The notes under the pieces are model-generated. The model was not told where the DNA came from. It was given only the letters and a program-made list of their open reading frames with translations, and did no database searches. The position numbers and the translations under genes were made by a program. Positions 24,544-33,313 of a stretch of DNA of 64,000 bases are shown piece after piece. Position 1 is the stretch's first letter. Each line of letters starts with the position of its first letter. The stretch is from Planctomycetota bacterium. Its GTDB lineage: Bacteria > Planctomycetota > SZUA-567 > JAKLDR01. The stretch is taken from assembly GCA_022703445.1 (NCBI GenBank), contig JAKLDR010000008.1, positions 23,832-87,831 on the forward strand, in the 5' to 3' direction.

Positions 24544-25664
24544 GCGCCGCCCTCTCGCCCCGCGAGCGCTTCGCGCTGGCCCTGGCCCACCGGGACGTGG
24601 ACCGTCCGCCCATGGACCTGGACTCCACGGACATGACCGGCATCGACGGCGGACCGCGGCGGCTGGCGCCGGAGCTGGGCATCCGCCCGGGTGCCTCCGA
24701 GGCCGAGACCGACGAGGCCGTGCTCCGGGCGCTCGAGACCGACATCCGCGGCGTCGGAGGGCTCCTCGCTCCGGAGTCGACGCTCGCCCGGCGCATCTCG
24801 GCTTCCGAGGTCGTCGACTGCTGGGGCATCACCTCGCGCTGGAACGGCCACCACTACGAGATGGTCGGCCGGCCGCTGGCCGGCGCTACGGTGGCCGACC
24901 TTGAAAAGTACCCGTGGCCCGACCCGGACCGGATCGACCGCGGGCAAATCGCGTCCATCGCCGAGCGGGCGCGCTTCCTCTTCGAGCGGACCCCCTACGT
25001 GGTCTGCGGCCGGCACCCGTACTACGGCGTAATGGAGCTGGGCTGCTGGATGTGCGGCTTCGACGACTTCCTCTTCCGGATGGCCGCCGAGCCAGAGTTC
25101 GTGCGGCGCTTCTTCGCGATCATCCTCGGCTACCAGAAGCGCGTGGACGAGATCTACTACGGCGCAGTCGGGCGCTGGCTGCACTTCACGACCAGCGGCG
25201 ACGACTTCGGCACGCAGACCGCGCCCTTTATCTCGCCGGAGATGTTCCGCGAGCTGGTGGTCCCGTGCTTCTCCGAGCGCATCCGGCACATCGGCCGGTT
25301 CACCGACGCGGCCTTCTTCCACCACACCTGCGGCGCGGTGCGGCCGCTGATCCCCGACCTTGTGGCCGCCGGGGTGCGCATCCTCAACCCCGTTCAGCCG
25401 CTGGCCGCGGGCATGGAGCCGGAGGGCCTGAAGCGCGACTTCGGCGACCGGCTCACCTTCTACGGCGGCGTGGACACCCAGGAGCTTCTGCCCCGCGGGA
25501 CGCCGGAGCAGGTCGCCGCCGCGGTCCGGGAGCTCATCGGCGTCCTCGGCGCCGGCGGAGGCTACGTGCTCTCCGCGGCGCACACCCTGCAGTCGGACGT
25601 GCCGGTTGAGAACATCCTCGCGCTCTACCGCGCGGGAGCCAGTGGCGGAGGTGCCAAACAGTGA
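24540..25664 (+). CDS. URO-D-superfamily protein 2, with intact H-x-C-G motif
   Basis: The 374-residue protein begins at a GTG overlapping the GH2 stop (GTGA), so translation is coupled. The same frame is open much further upstream, but that part is antisense-like shadow of GH2. The superfamily landmarks are LSPRERFALALAHRDVDRPP, FTTSGDDFGTQTAPFISPEM, FFHHTCGAVRPLIPDLVAAG and FYGGVDTQELLPRGTPEQV. Unlike its paralogues it keeps H-T-C-G, the zinc-ligand motif of MtaA/CmuA-type methyltransferases. It is therefore the best candidate here for methyl transfer, perhaps O-demethylation of a sugar substrate (inference). Confidence 0.82.
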   Translation: MSAALSPRERFALALAHRDVDRPPMDLDSTDMTGIDGGPRRLAPELGIRPGASEAETDEAVLRALETDIRGVGGLLAPESTLARRISASEVVDCWGITSRWNGHHYEMVGRPLAGATVADLEKYPWPDPDRIDRGQIASIAERARFLFERTPYVVCGRHPYYGVMELGCWMCGFDDFLFRMAAEPEFVRRFFAIILGYQKRVDEIYYGAVGRWLHFTTSGDDFGTQTAPFISPEMFRELVVPCFSERIRHIGRFTDAAFFHHTCGAVRPLIPDLVAAGVRILNPVQPLAAGMEPEGLKRDFGDRLTFYGGVDTQELLPRGTPEQVAAAVRELIGVLGAGGGYVLSAAHTLQSDVPVENILALYRAGASGGGAKQ

Positions 25665-26761
25665 ACGATCGCGAGCGAGTCCTCAAACTGCTCTCCGGCG
25701 ACCGGCCCGACCGGGTGCCCTGGTTCGGCGACCTCTCCTACTGGGCCGCCGCGCTGCGCGCGCGGGGCCAGCTGCCGCCCAAGGATCCGGGCGCGACCGC
25801 CTACATCGAGTGGCACCGGAGCCTGCGGGTCGGCTACTACCTCCAGGGCTACGAGCCCTTCCGGGCCGTCTGCGACGGGACCGTCCGGGAGAAGAACGAG
25901 CGCTCCGGGAACGTCCACCGCCGGATCATCGAGACGCCGGTCGGGAGGCTCGACGAGGAGCACACCTACCTGCCGGCGTCCTTCACCTCCGCGCCGACGC
26001 GCCATCTGGTCCGAAGCCTCGAGGACCTGCGCGTCCTGCGCTACGTCGTCGAGCACACTCGCTACGAGCCGAACTATGGGGAGGCCGCGCTTCGGCGCGA
26101 GGCGGTCGGCGGGGCCGGCGTGGTGCTCTGCTACCTCCCGAAGAGCCCGTTCATGCAGCTGGTGGCGCTCTTGGCCGGCATCGAGACCGTGGTCGCCCTG
26201 GCCTTCGACGCGCCGGAGGAGTTCGCGGCGGTGCTCGACGTGATGGAGGCCAAGAGCGACGAGGCCGCGGCGCTGGCCCTGGCCTCCCCGGCCGAATGCC
26301 TGATGATCCCCGAGAACCTCTCCGCCGAGGTGGTCGGCCCGGACTTCTTCGAGCGCCACATGCGCCGCTACCAGGAGAAGTGGACCAAGCGCATCCGCGA
26401 GGCCGGCAAGTTCTCCTTGATCCACATGGACGGGCGGCTGCGCGGGCTGCTCCGCGAGGAAGGCTCCGTCGGCTTCACGGTGCTCGAGGCGCTTACCCCC
26501 GAGCCGGTCGGCGACGTGCCCATCGGAGAACTGCGCGCTCTCGCAGGCCCGGGACCGATCCTGTGGGGCGGGGTGCCCGGCTCGTACTTCACGTCGCTCG
26601 TGCCCGAGGCCGAATTCGAGCGCCACGTCATCGAGGTCCTGGGCGTCTGCCGCCGCGACGGCCGTATGGTACTGGGCGTGGCTGATCAGGTGCCGCCGGA
26701 CGGGCTCGAGTCGCGCGTCCGGCGGGTCGCGGAACTGGCGGAGGAGCACGGGCAATATTAG
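25661..26761 (+). CDS. URO-D-superfamily protein 3
   Basis: The 366-residue protein starts at GTG 25661, again overlapping the previous stop by GTGA. It opens MNDRERVLKLLSGDRPDRVP and has a shortened active-site segment FSLIHMDGRLRGLLREEG with H-M-D-G at the metal position. It ends with ILWGGVPGSYFTSLVPEAE and GRMVLGVADQVPPDG. It is more divergent than the first two. Reaction unknown; position in the operon suggests work on the same substrate as the mannosidases. Confidence 0.78.
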   Translation: MNDRERVLKLLSGDRPDRVPWFGDLSYWAAALRARGQLPPKDPGATAYIEWHRSLRVGYYLQGYEPFRAVCDGTVREKNERSGNVHRRIIETPVGRLDEEHTYLPASFTSAPTRHLVRSLEDLRVLRYVVEHTRYEPNYGEAALRREAVGGAGVVLCYLPKSPFMQLVALLAGIETVVALAFDAPEEFAAVLDVMEAKSDEAAALALASPAECLMIPENLSAEVVGPDFFERHMRRYQEKWTKRIREAGKFSLIHMDGRLRGLLREEGSVGFTVLEALTPEPVGDVPIGELRALAGPGPILWGGVPGSYFTSLVPEAEFERHVIEVLGVCRRDGRMVLGVADQVPPDGLESRVRRVAELAEEHGQY

Positions 26762-26827
26762 GATAAGCGGCTCGACGAGCCGAGACCTCGAGCGGGATCC
26801 GGCCGTCCACCCTTCCGGAGGAACTCC

Positions 26828-29326
26828 ATGCCCGCCAGACGCCTCCACCTGATCTGCAACGCCCACCTCGACCCCATCTGGCTCTGGGAGTGGGAGGAGG
26901 GCGCTGCCGAGGCGCTGTCCACGTTCCGGACCGCGGCGGACCTCTGCGAGGAGTTCCCCGGCTTCGTCTTCAACCACAACGAGGTCATCCTCTACAAGTG
27001 GGTCGAGGAGTACGAGCCGGCGCTCTTCCGGCGCATCCGGCGGCTGGTCCGCAGGGGGCAGTGGAACATCATGGGCGGCTGGTGGGTCCAGCCGGACTGC
27101 AACATGCCCTTCGGGGAGAGCTTCGTACGGCAGGCGCTCCTCGGCAAGCGCTACTTCCGGGAGAAGTTCGGCGTCGACGTCCGCACGGCCATCAACGTGG
27201 ACCCCTTCGGGCACACGCGGGGGCTGGTCCAGATCCTGGCCAAGAGCGGCTACGACTCCTACCTGTTCATGCGCCCGGACCAGAGCTGGTGCAAGCTCGA
27301 AGCCGACGACTTCGTGTGGGTCGGTTACGACGGCTCGGAGGTGCTGGCCCACCGGATCAACTGGTACGGCTCGCACCTGGGCAGGGCGCGGAAGATGGTC
27401 GAAAGCCAGCTGCAGAGGAAGGCCGCAGCGCGGCTGGCCTGCCAGTGCTGGGGCGTCGGAAACCACGGCGGCGGTCCGTCGCGCAAGGACATCCGCGACC
27501 TCGACCGCCTGGCTGCCGAGCGGCGCGGCGAGGTGGAGATCGTCCACTCGACCCCGCAGGCCTATTTCCGGGAGCTCGCCCGGCGACGCGCGAAGCTGCC
27601 GCGCCACGCGGCTGGCCTCAACCCCTACGACCAGGGCTGCTACACCTCGCAGGTGCGGATCAAGCAGAAGCACCGGCTGCTCGAGAACGAAATCTACGCC
27701 GCCGAGAAGATGTGCTCGGCGGCTGCGCTCCAGGGCCTGATGGTCTACCCGGGCGCCGAGCTGCGTCCGGCGCTCGAGGACCTGCTCTTCACCGAGTTCC
27801 ACGACGTGCTCCCCGGCTCCTCGATCCAGCCGGCCGAGGAGGCGGCGCTGCGCACTATGGACCACGGGCTGGAACTGGTCTCCCGCGCCAAGGCCCGTGC
27901 CTTCTTCGCCCTGGCTTCCGGACAGCCCCGCGCGGCGGCCGGGACCATCCCGGTCTTCGTCTACAACCCGCACCCCCGCCGGGCGCGGGCGGTGGTCGAG
28001 TGCGAGTTCCAGCTGCCCGACCAGAACTGGGATGACTCCTGGACGGACATCGAGGTCTTCGCCGGCGGCCGCCGGCTGGCCTCCCAGGTTGAGAAGGAGG
28101 CCAGTTCCATACCGCTGGACTGGCGCAAGCGCGTCGTCTTTGCCGCCGAACTCGAGCCCGGGCAGATGAACAGGTTCGATTGCCGGCTGAAGTTGCTCCC
28201 GGGGAAGCCGGCACCGAGGGCCGCCTCCGGACGGCGCGGCTTCCGCTTCAGGACCCGCGACCTCGAGGTGGTCATCAACACCCGCACGGGGCTCGTCGAC
28301 CGCTTCCGGGTCGCCGGCCGGGACCTGGTCCGGCCGGGTGCCTTCCAGCCGCTGGTGATCGCCGACAACTTCGACCCCTGGGGCATGACCGTGCGCAGCT
28401 TCCGGAAGGTCGCCGGTCGCTTCCGGCTGGCCTCGGCCGCCGAGGGCGCGCGGCGCTGCGGCCTGCCGCGGCCGGTCCCGTCCGTCCGGGTGGTCGAGGA
28501 CGGCGCGGTGCGCACGGTGGTCGAGGCGGTCTTCGTCTGGGGCCAGTCGATGGTCGTCCAGCGCTACAAGCTGCCCAAGTCCGGCGCGGAGATGGAGCTC
28601 GAGGTGCGTGTCCAGTGGGCCGAGAAGGACAAGTGCCTGAAGCTCTCCGTGCCTACGAACCTCGGCGCAGGCGCGGAGTTCCTCGGCCAGGTGGCCTGCG
28701 GCGTCGAGCGCCTGCCGGCCAATGGCGACGAGGCCGTAGCCCAGAAGTGGCTGGCGGTGGCTGAGCCGGCGCGCGGCGGCGGGATGGCCCTGAGCGTGGC
28801 CAACGACGGGACCTACGGATCGGACTTCGCGGCGGGGGAACTGCGCCTGACGCTGCTGCGCTCCCCGGCCTACTCGGCGCACCCCATCAAGGACCGGCCC
28901 GTCCTCCCGGCCGACCGCTTCATGCCGCGCCAGGAGCAGGGCGAGCGGCTCTTCCGATTCTGGATCTCCGGCGGCCGGAGGTCCGAGCGGCTGTCCGCGG
29001 TGGGCGACGAAGCCATGGCGCACAACGAGAAGCCCATGGCGCTCTCCTTCTTCCCTTCCGGCGCGGGGCGCCGGCCAAAGCCCTTCGTTTCCGTCGACGG
29101 GGCGGGCGTTGAGCTCATGGCCGCCAAGCCTGTCGAGGATGGCCGCGGCCTGGTCGTCCGGCTCTTCGAGGCCACCGGCCGGGCCAGCACTGCGCGCGTC
29201 CGGCTGCCGTTCGCCGGCATGGGTCGCAGGGTCTACTTCCGTCCGTTCGAGATCAAGACGCTGCGCGTCGATCCTCGCAGGCGAACCTGGACGGAGGCAG
29301 ACCTGTTGGAGAAGCCAGTGCGGTAG
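26828..29326 (+). CDS. GH38-family alpha-mannosidase
   Basis: The 832-residue enzyme has the GH38 zinc site H13-x-D15 (CNAHLDPIWLW) and the nucleophile motif NVDPFGHT (D125). A helical three-domain region (LENEIYAAEKMCSAAALQG, LLFTEFHDVLPGSSIQPAEE) follows, then the C-terminal beta domains. Length is near the family range of 800-1000. There is no signal peptide. It lies 66 nt after URO-D 3 behind CGGAGG, probably in the same transcript. With the GH2 enzyme it would strip alpha- and beta-linked mannose (or related sugars) from imported glycans. Confidence 0.9.
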   Translation: MPARRLHLICNAHLDPIWLWEWEEGAAEALSTFRTAADLCEEFPGFVFNHNEVILYKWVEEYEPALFRRIRRLVRRGQWNIMGGWWVQPDCNMPFGESFVRQALLGKRYFREKFGVDVRTAINVDPFGHTRGLVQILAKSGYDSYLFMRPDQSWCKLEADDFVWVGYDGSEVLAHRINWYGSHLGRARKMVESQLQRKAAARLACQCWGVGNHGGGPSRKDIRDLDRLAAERRGEVEIVHSTPQAYFRELARRRAKLPRHAAGLNPYDQGCYTSQVRIKQKHRLLENEIYAAEKMCSAAALQGLMVYPGAELRPALEDLLFTEFHDVLPGSSIQPAEEAALRTMDHGLELVSRAKARAFFALASGQPRAAAGTIPVFVYNPHPRRARAVVECEFQLPDQNWDDSWTDIEVFAGGRRLASQVEKEASSIPLDWRKRVVFAAELEPGQMNRFDCRLKLLPGKPAPRAASGRRGFRFRTRDLEVVINTRTGLVDRFRVAGRDLVRPGAFQPLVIADNFDPWGMTVRSFRKVAGRFRLASAAEGARRCGLPRPVPSVRVVEDGAVRTVVEAVFVWGQSMVVQRYKLPKSGAEMELEVRVQWAEKDKCLKLSVPTNLGAGAEFLGQVACGVERLPANGDEAVAQKWLAVAEPARGGGMALSVANDGTYGSDFAAGELRLTLLRSPAYSAHPIKDRPVLPADRFMPRQEQGERLFRFWISGGRRSERLSAVGDEAMAHNEKPMALSFFPSGAGRRPKPFVSVDGAGVELMAAKPVEDGRGLVVRLFEATGRASTARVRLPFAGMGRRVYFRPFEIKTLRVDPRRRTWTEADLLEKPVR

Positions 29327-29524
29327 CGCGGACGGCGCTGATTTGCCTCCATTTTATCGCAGTCTAACGAACATTTTAGAACACTGGCTGCTGCAATGGT
29401 TTCTTTCTATAAGGTCAGCTCTCGTCGTTGCTTAAGCATCGGTAATGCGTATGATACGTGCGTAAGTAGTCTTGTCGAACTTTCAGCCGCATAGACTCAA
29501 GTAGCCTCAACTCCCGTCCTGTGT
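29327..29524. other. AT-richer intergenic region
   Basis: It begins with a small hairpin AGCGC/GCGCT (29325-29329, 29335-29339), a possible weak terminator of the mannosidase operon. It then contains a sequence clearly less GC-rich than its surroundings, including the palindrome CGTAT-G-ATACG (29448-29458). No gene is seen. Confidence 0.4.
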
Positions 29525-29592
29525 TTGATGCAGAGCACTTTTGTCTTGCATAATCGAACGGTACAGTGTATCTCTGTGTGCGATGTCGCACA
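29525..29592 (+). promoter_or_regulatory. Promoter and palindromic operator of the aldolase-deoR operon
   Basis: TTGATG (29525-29530), an 18 bp spacer and CATAAT (29549-29554) form a sigma-70 promoter with +1 near 29561. A perfect palindrome TGTGCGATGTCGCACA (29577-29592) lies at about +17 to +32, where a bound repressor would block elongation. The second gene of the operon encodes a DeoR repressor, the natural candidate for this site. Confidence 0.55.
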
Positions 29593-29622
29593 TGAAGTGA
29601 CGAGATGGCCGGAGGGCAGACA

Positions 29623-30438
29623 ATGTCGGGACGCGAGATTCGCCAGGGCAGGGTCTTCGGGACAAGCGGCAAGGCCGTTGTGGTGGCCTGTGATCACGGC
29701 ATGTTCGACGGCCCTCACAAGGGGATGGAGGACCTGGGCGCGATGCTCAAGCGCCTCGGCGATGGGCCCGACGCCATCCTGCTCTCGCCGGGGATGCTGC
29801 CGCGGGTCAGGAGCTTCTTCGCGCGGCGCGAGGCCCCGGCCGCCATCGTCCGGCTCAACTTCAACTCGGTGTTCTGCTTCCAGTGGGGCTACACCGGCTC
29901 GGTGATCTCGAACCTCTTCCAGCCCGAGGAGGCTCTGGCCGCCGGCGCCGACATGGTCCTGGTCTGCCTGACCCTCCGGACCGGCAGCGAGACCGTCGAT
30001 GCGCGGAACGCCGAGATCTTCGCGGACCTCTGCGGCAAGGCCCACCGCCTGGGCCTGCCGGTGATGGGCGAGTACTTCCCGCACAGCCACCTGACCAAGC
30101 CGGCCGACGAGTTCGGCGAGGAGGTCCTGGTAGGCTGCCGGATGCTCACCGAACTGGGCGCCGACTGCATCAAGACCTTCCACACCAGCAACTTCAAGAA
30201 GGTCACCGCTACCTGCGCGGTCCCCATCCTGGGCCTCGGCGCCGAGAAGACCCCGACCGACCTCTCCGCCCTGGAGTTGGCCGAGCGCGAGGTCCGCGAC
30301 GGGGCCGGCGGGGTGGTCTTCGGCCGGAACGCGGTGCAGGCCTCCAAGCCCCCGGCCTTCGTGGCCGCGCTCCAGGACATCGTCAAGCGCGGCGCGAGCG
30401 CCAGAGCTTCGGCCAAGAAGCACGGGCTCACGGCATGA
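29623..30438 (+). CDS. Class I aldolase of the DeoC/FbaB/LsrF superfamily
   Basis: The 271-residue protein is a (beta/alpha)8 Schiff-base aldolase. It shows VVVACDHGMFDGP, LVGCRMLTELGADCIKTFHT with the expected catalytic Lys K184, and GAGGVVFGRNAVQASKP as the phosphate-binding end. LsrF, DhnA-type FBP aldolase and related sugar-phosphate aldolases share this plan. Start ATG 29623 is preferred over ATG 29605 because GGAGGG (29611-29616) is 6 nt before it. It overlaps the DeoR gene by ATGA. Together with the downstream isomerase and FGGY kinase it would cleave a ketose phosphate to DHAP and an aldehyde (inference). Confidence 0.82.
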   Translation: MSGREIRQGRVFGTSGKAVVVACDHGMFDGPHKGMEDLGAMLKRLGDGPDAILLSPGMLPRVRSFFARREAPAAIVRLNFNSVFCFQWGYTGSVISNLFQPEEALAAGADMVLVCLTLRTGSETVDARNAEIFADLCGKAHRLGLPVMGEYFPHSHLTKPADEFGEEVLVGCRMLTELGADCIKTFHTSNFKKVTATCAVPILGLGAEKTPTDLSALELAEREVRDGAGGVVFGRNAVQASKPPAFVAALQDIVKRGASARASAKKHGLTA

Positions 30439-31292
30439 CCAAGCTCGCCAGGCACGCCCGCATCCTCGAGATCGCCGCCCAGGAGGGCGGGGTCTCGGTC
30501 ACCGAGCTCGCCCGCCAGATGGGCACGAGCCTGATGACCATCCGACGGGACCTGGAGGAGCTGGCCAAGGGCGGCAAGCTCCGCCGGACCCACGGCGGCG
30601 GCATCCCGGTCGAGCCGGACGTGGCCCGGTTCCAGTTCTCCCGGAAGCAGCACATCTGCAGCGCGCAGAAGCGGGCCATAGCCCGCGAGGCCGCCAGCCT
30701 GGTCAAACCGGGCATGGCCGTCTCGCTGGACACCGGCACGACCACGCTGGCGGTCGCCCGGGAGCTCTCCGGCATCAAGGGGCTCACCGTGCTGACCTCC
30801 TCGCTGCCGGTGGCCTCGGTGCTGCACCAGAGGGCCGAGTGCGACCTGGTCCTGCTGGGCGGCGCCGCGCGCCGCAACAGCCCCGACCTGGTCGGCCCGC
30901 TGACCGAGGACAACCTCAAGCGCTTCCGGGTCAACCTGGCCATCATGGGTGCCGACGCGATCACCCGCGACGGCTCCTTCGCCAACGACACCGGCGTGGC
31001 CCGCATCTGCCGGGCGATGGCCGAGAACGCTGAGGGGGTCGTGCTGGTCGCCGACAGCAGCAAGTTTGGCCGGACGGCCTTCGCGCGCTGCCTGGGGCTG
31101 GACGAGATCGACCATCTCATCACCGACGACGGCTGCAGCCCGGCCAGCGAGGTCTGGCTGCGCGAGGCCGTGGCCGAAGTCACGCTGGTCCACCCCGCCA
31201 GGCCGCGGACGGCCGGAGGGGAAGGGGAGGCGCCGGCGGCCGGGGCCGACGAACAGGTGTCGTCCGGAGGAGGCGGGAACTGTGCGGTCTGA
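30435..31292 (+). CDS. DeoR-family transcriptional repressor
   Basis: The 285-residue regulator has the DeoR HTH at about 5-60 (VTELARQMGTSLMTIRRDLE, LRRTHGGG) and a DeoRC sugar-phosphate-sensing domain (SLDTGTTTLAVARELSG, LVLLGGAARRNSPDLVGP, ADSSKFGRTAF). The C-terminal 25 residues are a Gly/Ala/Glu-rich extension. DeoR proteins usually repress sugar operons and are released by a pathway sugar phosphate. The start ATG overlaps the aldolase stop. The palindrome at 29577-29592 is the probable target. Confidence 0.9.
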   Translation: MTKLARHARILEIAAQEGGVSVTELARQMGTSLMTIRRDLEELAKGGKLRRTHGGGIPVEPDVARFQFSRKQHICSAQKRAIAREAASLVKPGMAVSLDTGTTTLAVARELSGIKGLTVLTSSLPVASVLHQRAECDLVLLGGAARRNSPDLVGPLTEDNLKRFRVNLAIMGADAITRDGSFANDTGVARICRAMAENAEGVVLVADSSKFGRTAFARCLGLDEIDHLITDDGCSPASEVWLREAVAEVTLVHPARPRTAGGEGEAPAAGADEQVSSGGGGNCAV

Positions 31293-31311
31293 AGCGACCA
31301 AGGAGCTTTCG

Positions 31312-32712
31312 ATGTCCCAGCGCAAACCCAGGGTGGGGCTGCTGCCCCTCTACCTGAAGCTCTACGACGAGATCCGGCCTCAGTGGCGGGGACCGCTCGG
31401 GACCTTCACCGACCAGGTGGCCGGGAAGCTCGCCGCCGCCGGCTTCGAGGTGGTCCGCGCCGACTTCTGCCGGATCGCCCCGGAGTTCGACGCCGCCGTG
31501 GCGGCCTTCGAGAAGGCTTCCGTCGACGCCATTGCCACGCTGCACCTGGCCTACTCGCCGTCGCTCGAGGCGGTCGGCGCGCTGGCCGGCACGAAGCTGC
31601 CCATCCTGATACTCGACACCACCATGGACCGGGACTTCGGCACGGCCGTGGATCCGGCGCGGATCGGGTACAACCACGGCGTCCACGGGGTCATGGACCT
31701 GGCCTCGGTGCTCCGCCGCCGCGGCCGGCCCTTCCGGATCGTTGCCGGCCACGCCGATGACCAGGCGCTCTGGACCCGCGCGGCGGCCGAGCTCCGCGCC
31801 GCGTCCGCCGCCCGGCGCTTCCGGGGCATGCGCACGCTGCGCGTGGCCGAGGCCTTCCAGGGAATGGGCGACTTCAGCGTCGAGCCCGGGGTGATGCGCG
31901 CGAAGCTCGGCATCTCCGTCGACCAGATCGAGCCGCGGGAGCTTGGCGCCGAGGCCGCGCGGGTCACCGCCGACGAGATCGGGGCGGAGATGGAGCTCGA
32001 CCGCCAGCGCTTCGACTGCGCGGGGCTCCCCGCCGACTGCCACGAGCGCGCGGTGCGCACGGGGCTGGCCCTCCGCCGGCGCCTCGAGAGCGGCGGCTAC
32101 GGCGGCTTCAGCATGCACTTCGGCGCCTTCGGCGGCCTGGAGCAGGTCGGCATCGAGGCCACGCCGTTCCTGGAGGCGTCCAAGGCCATGGCCCGGGGCG
32201 TGGGCTACGGCGGCGAGGGCGACGTGCTCACCGCCGCGCTGGTCGGCGCGCTGCAGTGCGGCTTCGGCCGGACGACCTTCACCGAGATCTTCTGCCCCGA
32301 CTGGGCGGGCGGCAGCCTCTTCCTCTCGCACATGGGCGAGATCAACCCCGAGGTCGCCGCGGCCCGGCCGCTGGTCTTCGCCAACGACCTGCCCTACACC
32401 GGCACGAAGCCGGTGGCCACGCTGACCTGCGCGCCGGCGCCGGGCCCGGCGGTGTTCGTCAACCTGGCGCCTGGGCCGGACGATTCCTTCGCGATCCTGG
32501 CCTCGGGAGTCAAGGTTCTCGGCGACTCGGCCCGTCCGGACATGAAGAAGACGGTCCGCGGCTGGATCCGACCCGACCGGCCGCTGCCGGAGTTCCTCGA
32601 GGCCTACTCGCGGGCCGGAGGCACGCACCACAGCGCGCTGGTCCTGGGGCAGACACCCGAGACGCTGGCGGCCTTCGCGGCCCACGCCGGCCTGGGCTTC
32701 GAGCGGATCTGA
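31312..32712 (+). CDS. L-fucose/L-arabinose isomerase-family protein
   Basis: The 466-residue protein resembles the L-fucose/L-arabinose isomerase superfamily. It has an N-terminal Rossmann-like half (VGLLPLYLKLYDEIRP, DAIATLHLAYSPSLEAVGAL) and a C-terminal metal-site half (FTEIFCPDWAGGSLFLSHMG, LTCAPAPGPAVFVNLAPG). The HMGE-like segment matches the metal-ligand His region of L-arabinose isomerases. It would interconvert an aldose and ketose; the sugar cannot be named. ATG 31312 follows AAGGAG. It is adjacent to aldolase and deoR, and the FGGY kinase is four genes on. Confidence 0.78.
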   Translation: MSQRKPRVGLLPLYLKLYDEIRPQWRGPLGTFTDQVAGKLAAAGFEVVRADFCRIAPEFDAAVAAFEKASVDAIATLHLAYSPSLEAVGALAGTKLPILILDTTMDRDFGTAVDPARIGYNHGVHGVMDLASVLRRRGRPFRIVAGHADDQALWTRAAAELRAASAARRFRGMRTLRVAEAFQGMGDFSVEPGVMRAKLGISVDQIEPRELGAEAARVTADEIGAEMELDRQRFDCAGLPADCHERAVRTGLALRRRLESGGYGGFSMHFGAFGGLEQVGIEATPFLEASKAMARGVGYGGEGDVLTAALVGALQCGFGRTTFTEIFCPDWAGGSLFLSHMGEINPEVAAARPLVFANDLPYTGTKPVATLTCAPAPGPAVFVNLAPGPDDSFAILASGVKVLGDSARPDMKKTVRGWIRPDRPLPEFLEAYSRAGGTHHSALVLGQTPETLAAFAAHAGLGFERI

Positions 32713-32725
32713 GGAGGACCGACGC

Positions 32726-33313
32726 GTGACCGCAGGACCCGCGCCCGCCAAGCCGGAGCAGCTCCAGATGCTCTGGCCGGCTGCGCGGCTGGCCAGCCCG
32801 CCGGAGGTGCTGGTGGCCGATGGCTACCGGGTGCGCGCTCTCGGCCCGGCCGAGGCCGCCGCCCACGCCGAACTGATGCGCAGGGCCGGGTTCGCCGACT
32901 GGACCGCCGAGAAACTGGCGCCATGGCTCCTCAGAATCCTGCCCGACGGGCTCTTCGGGATCGAGCACCTGGCCACGGGAGCCCTGGCCGCCACGGCCAT
33001 GGCCACCCACAACCCGAGCGAACTCCACCCCTTCGGCGGGGAGCTCGGCTGGGTGGCCGGCGACCCGGCCCACAACGGCCGGGGGCTGGGGCAGGCGGTC
33101 TGCGCGGCGGTCGTCAGCCGCTTCCTGCGCGCCGGGTACCGGCGCATCTACCTGAAGACCGACGACTGGCGGCTGCCGGCCGTCAAGAGCTACCTGAGGC
33201 TGGGCTTCGTGCCCTTCCTGCACCGCCCGGAGATGGCGGAGCGCTGGCGCGAGGTCTGCGCCCGGCTGGGATGGCCCTGCACCGCGGAGGAGTGGATCAG
33301 CAATGTGGCGTGA
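32726..33313 (+). CDS. GNAT-family N-acetyltransferase
   Basis: The 195-residue protein carries a GNAT fold with motif A as GWVAGDPAHNGRGLGQAV, the acetyl-CoA pyrophosphate loop being HNGRGLG. Motif B is YLKTDDWRLPAVKSYLRLGF near residue 150. The first 35 residues are a Pro/Ala-rich extension. Substrate unknown; acetylation of an amino sugar or amine intermediate of this cluster is possible. The start is GTG 32726 behind GAGGAC. It overlaps the amidohydrolase start by 11 nt. Confidence 0.82.
   Translation: MTAGPAPAKPEQLQMLWPAARLASPPEVLVADGYRVRALGPAEAAAHAELMRRAGFADWTAEKLAPWLLRILPDGLFGIEHLATGALAATAMATHNPSELHPFGGELGWVAGDPAHNGRGLGQAVCAAVVSRFLRAGYRRIYLKTDDWRLPAVKSYLRLGFVPFLHRPEMAERWREVCARLGWPCTAEEWISNVA

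Noticed and set aside
25625..29023. A 1132-codon minus-strand frame opposite the GH38 gene
   Set aside because: It overlaps two well-supported genes on the plus strand, shows no family motifs and has typical antisense composition of high-GC DNA. The same applies to long minus-strand frames at 33297-35627, 36566-38719 and 38421-40313.
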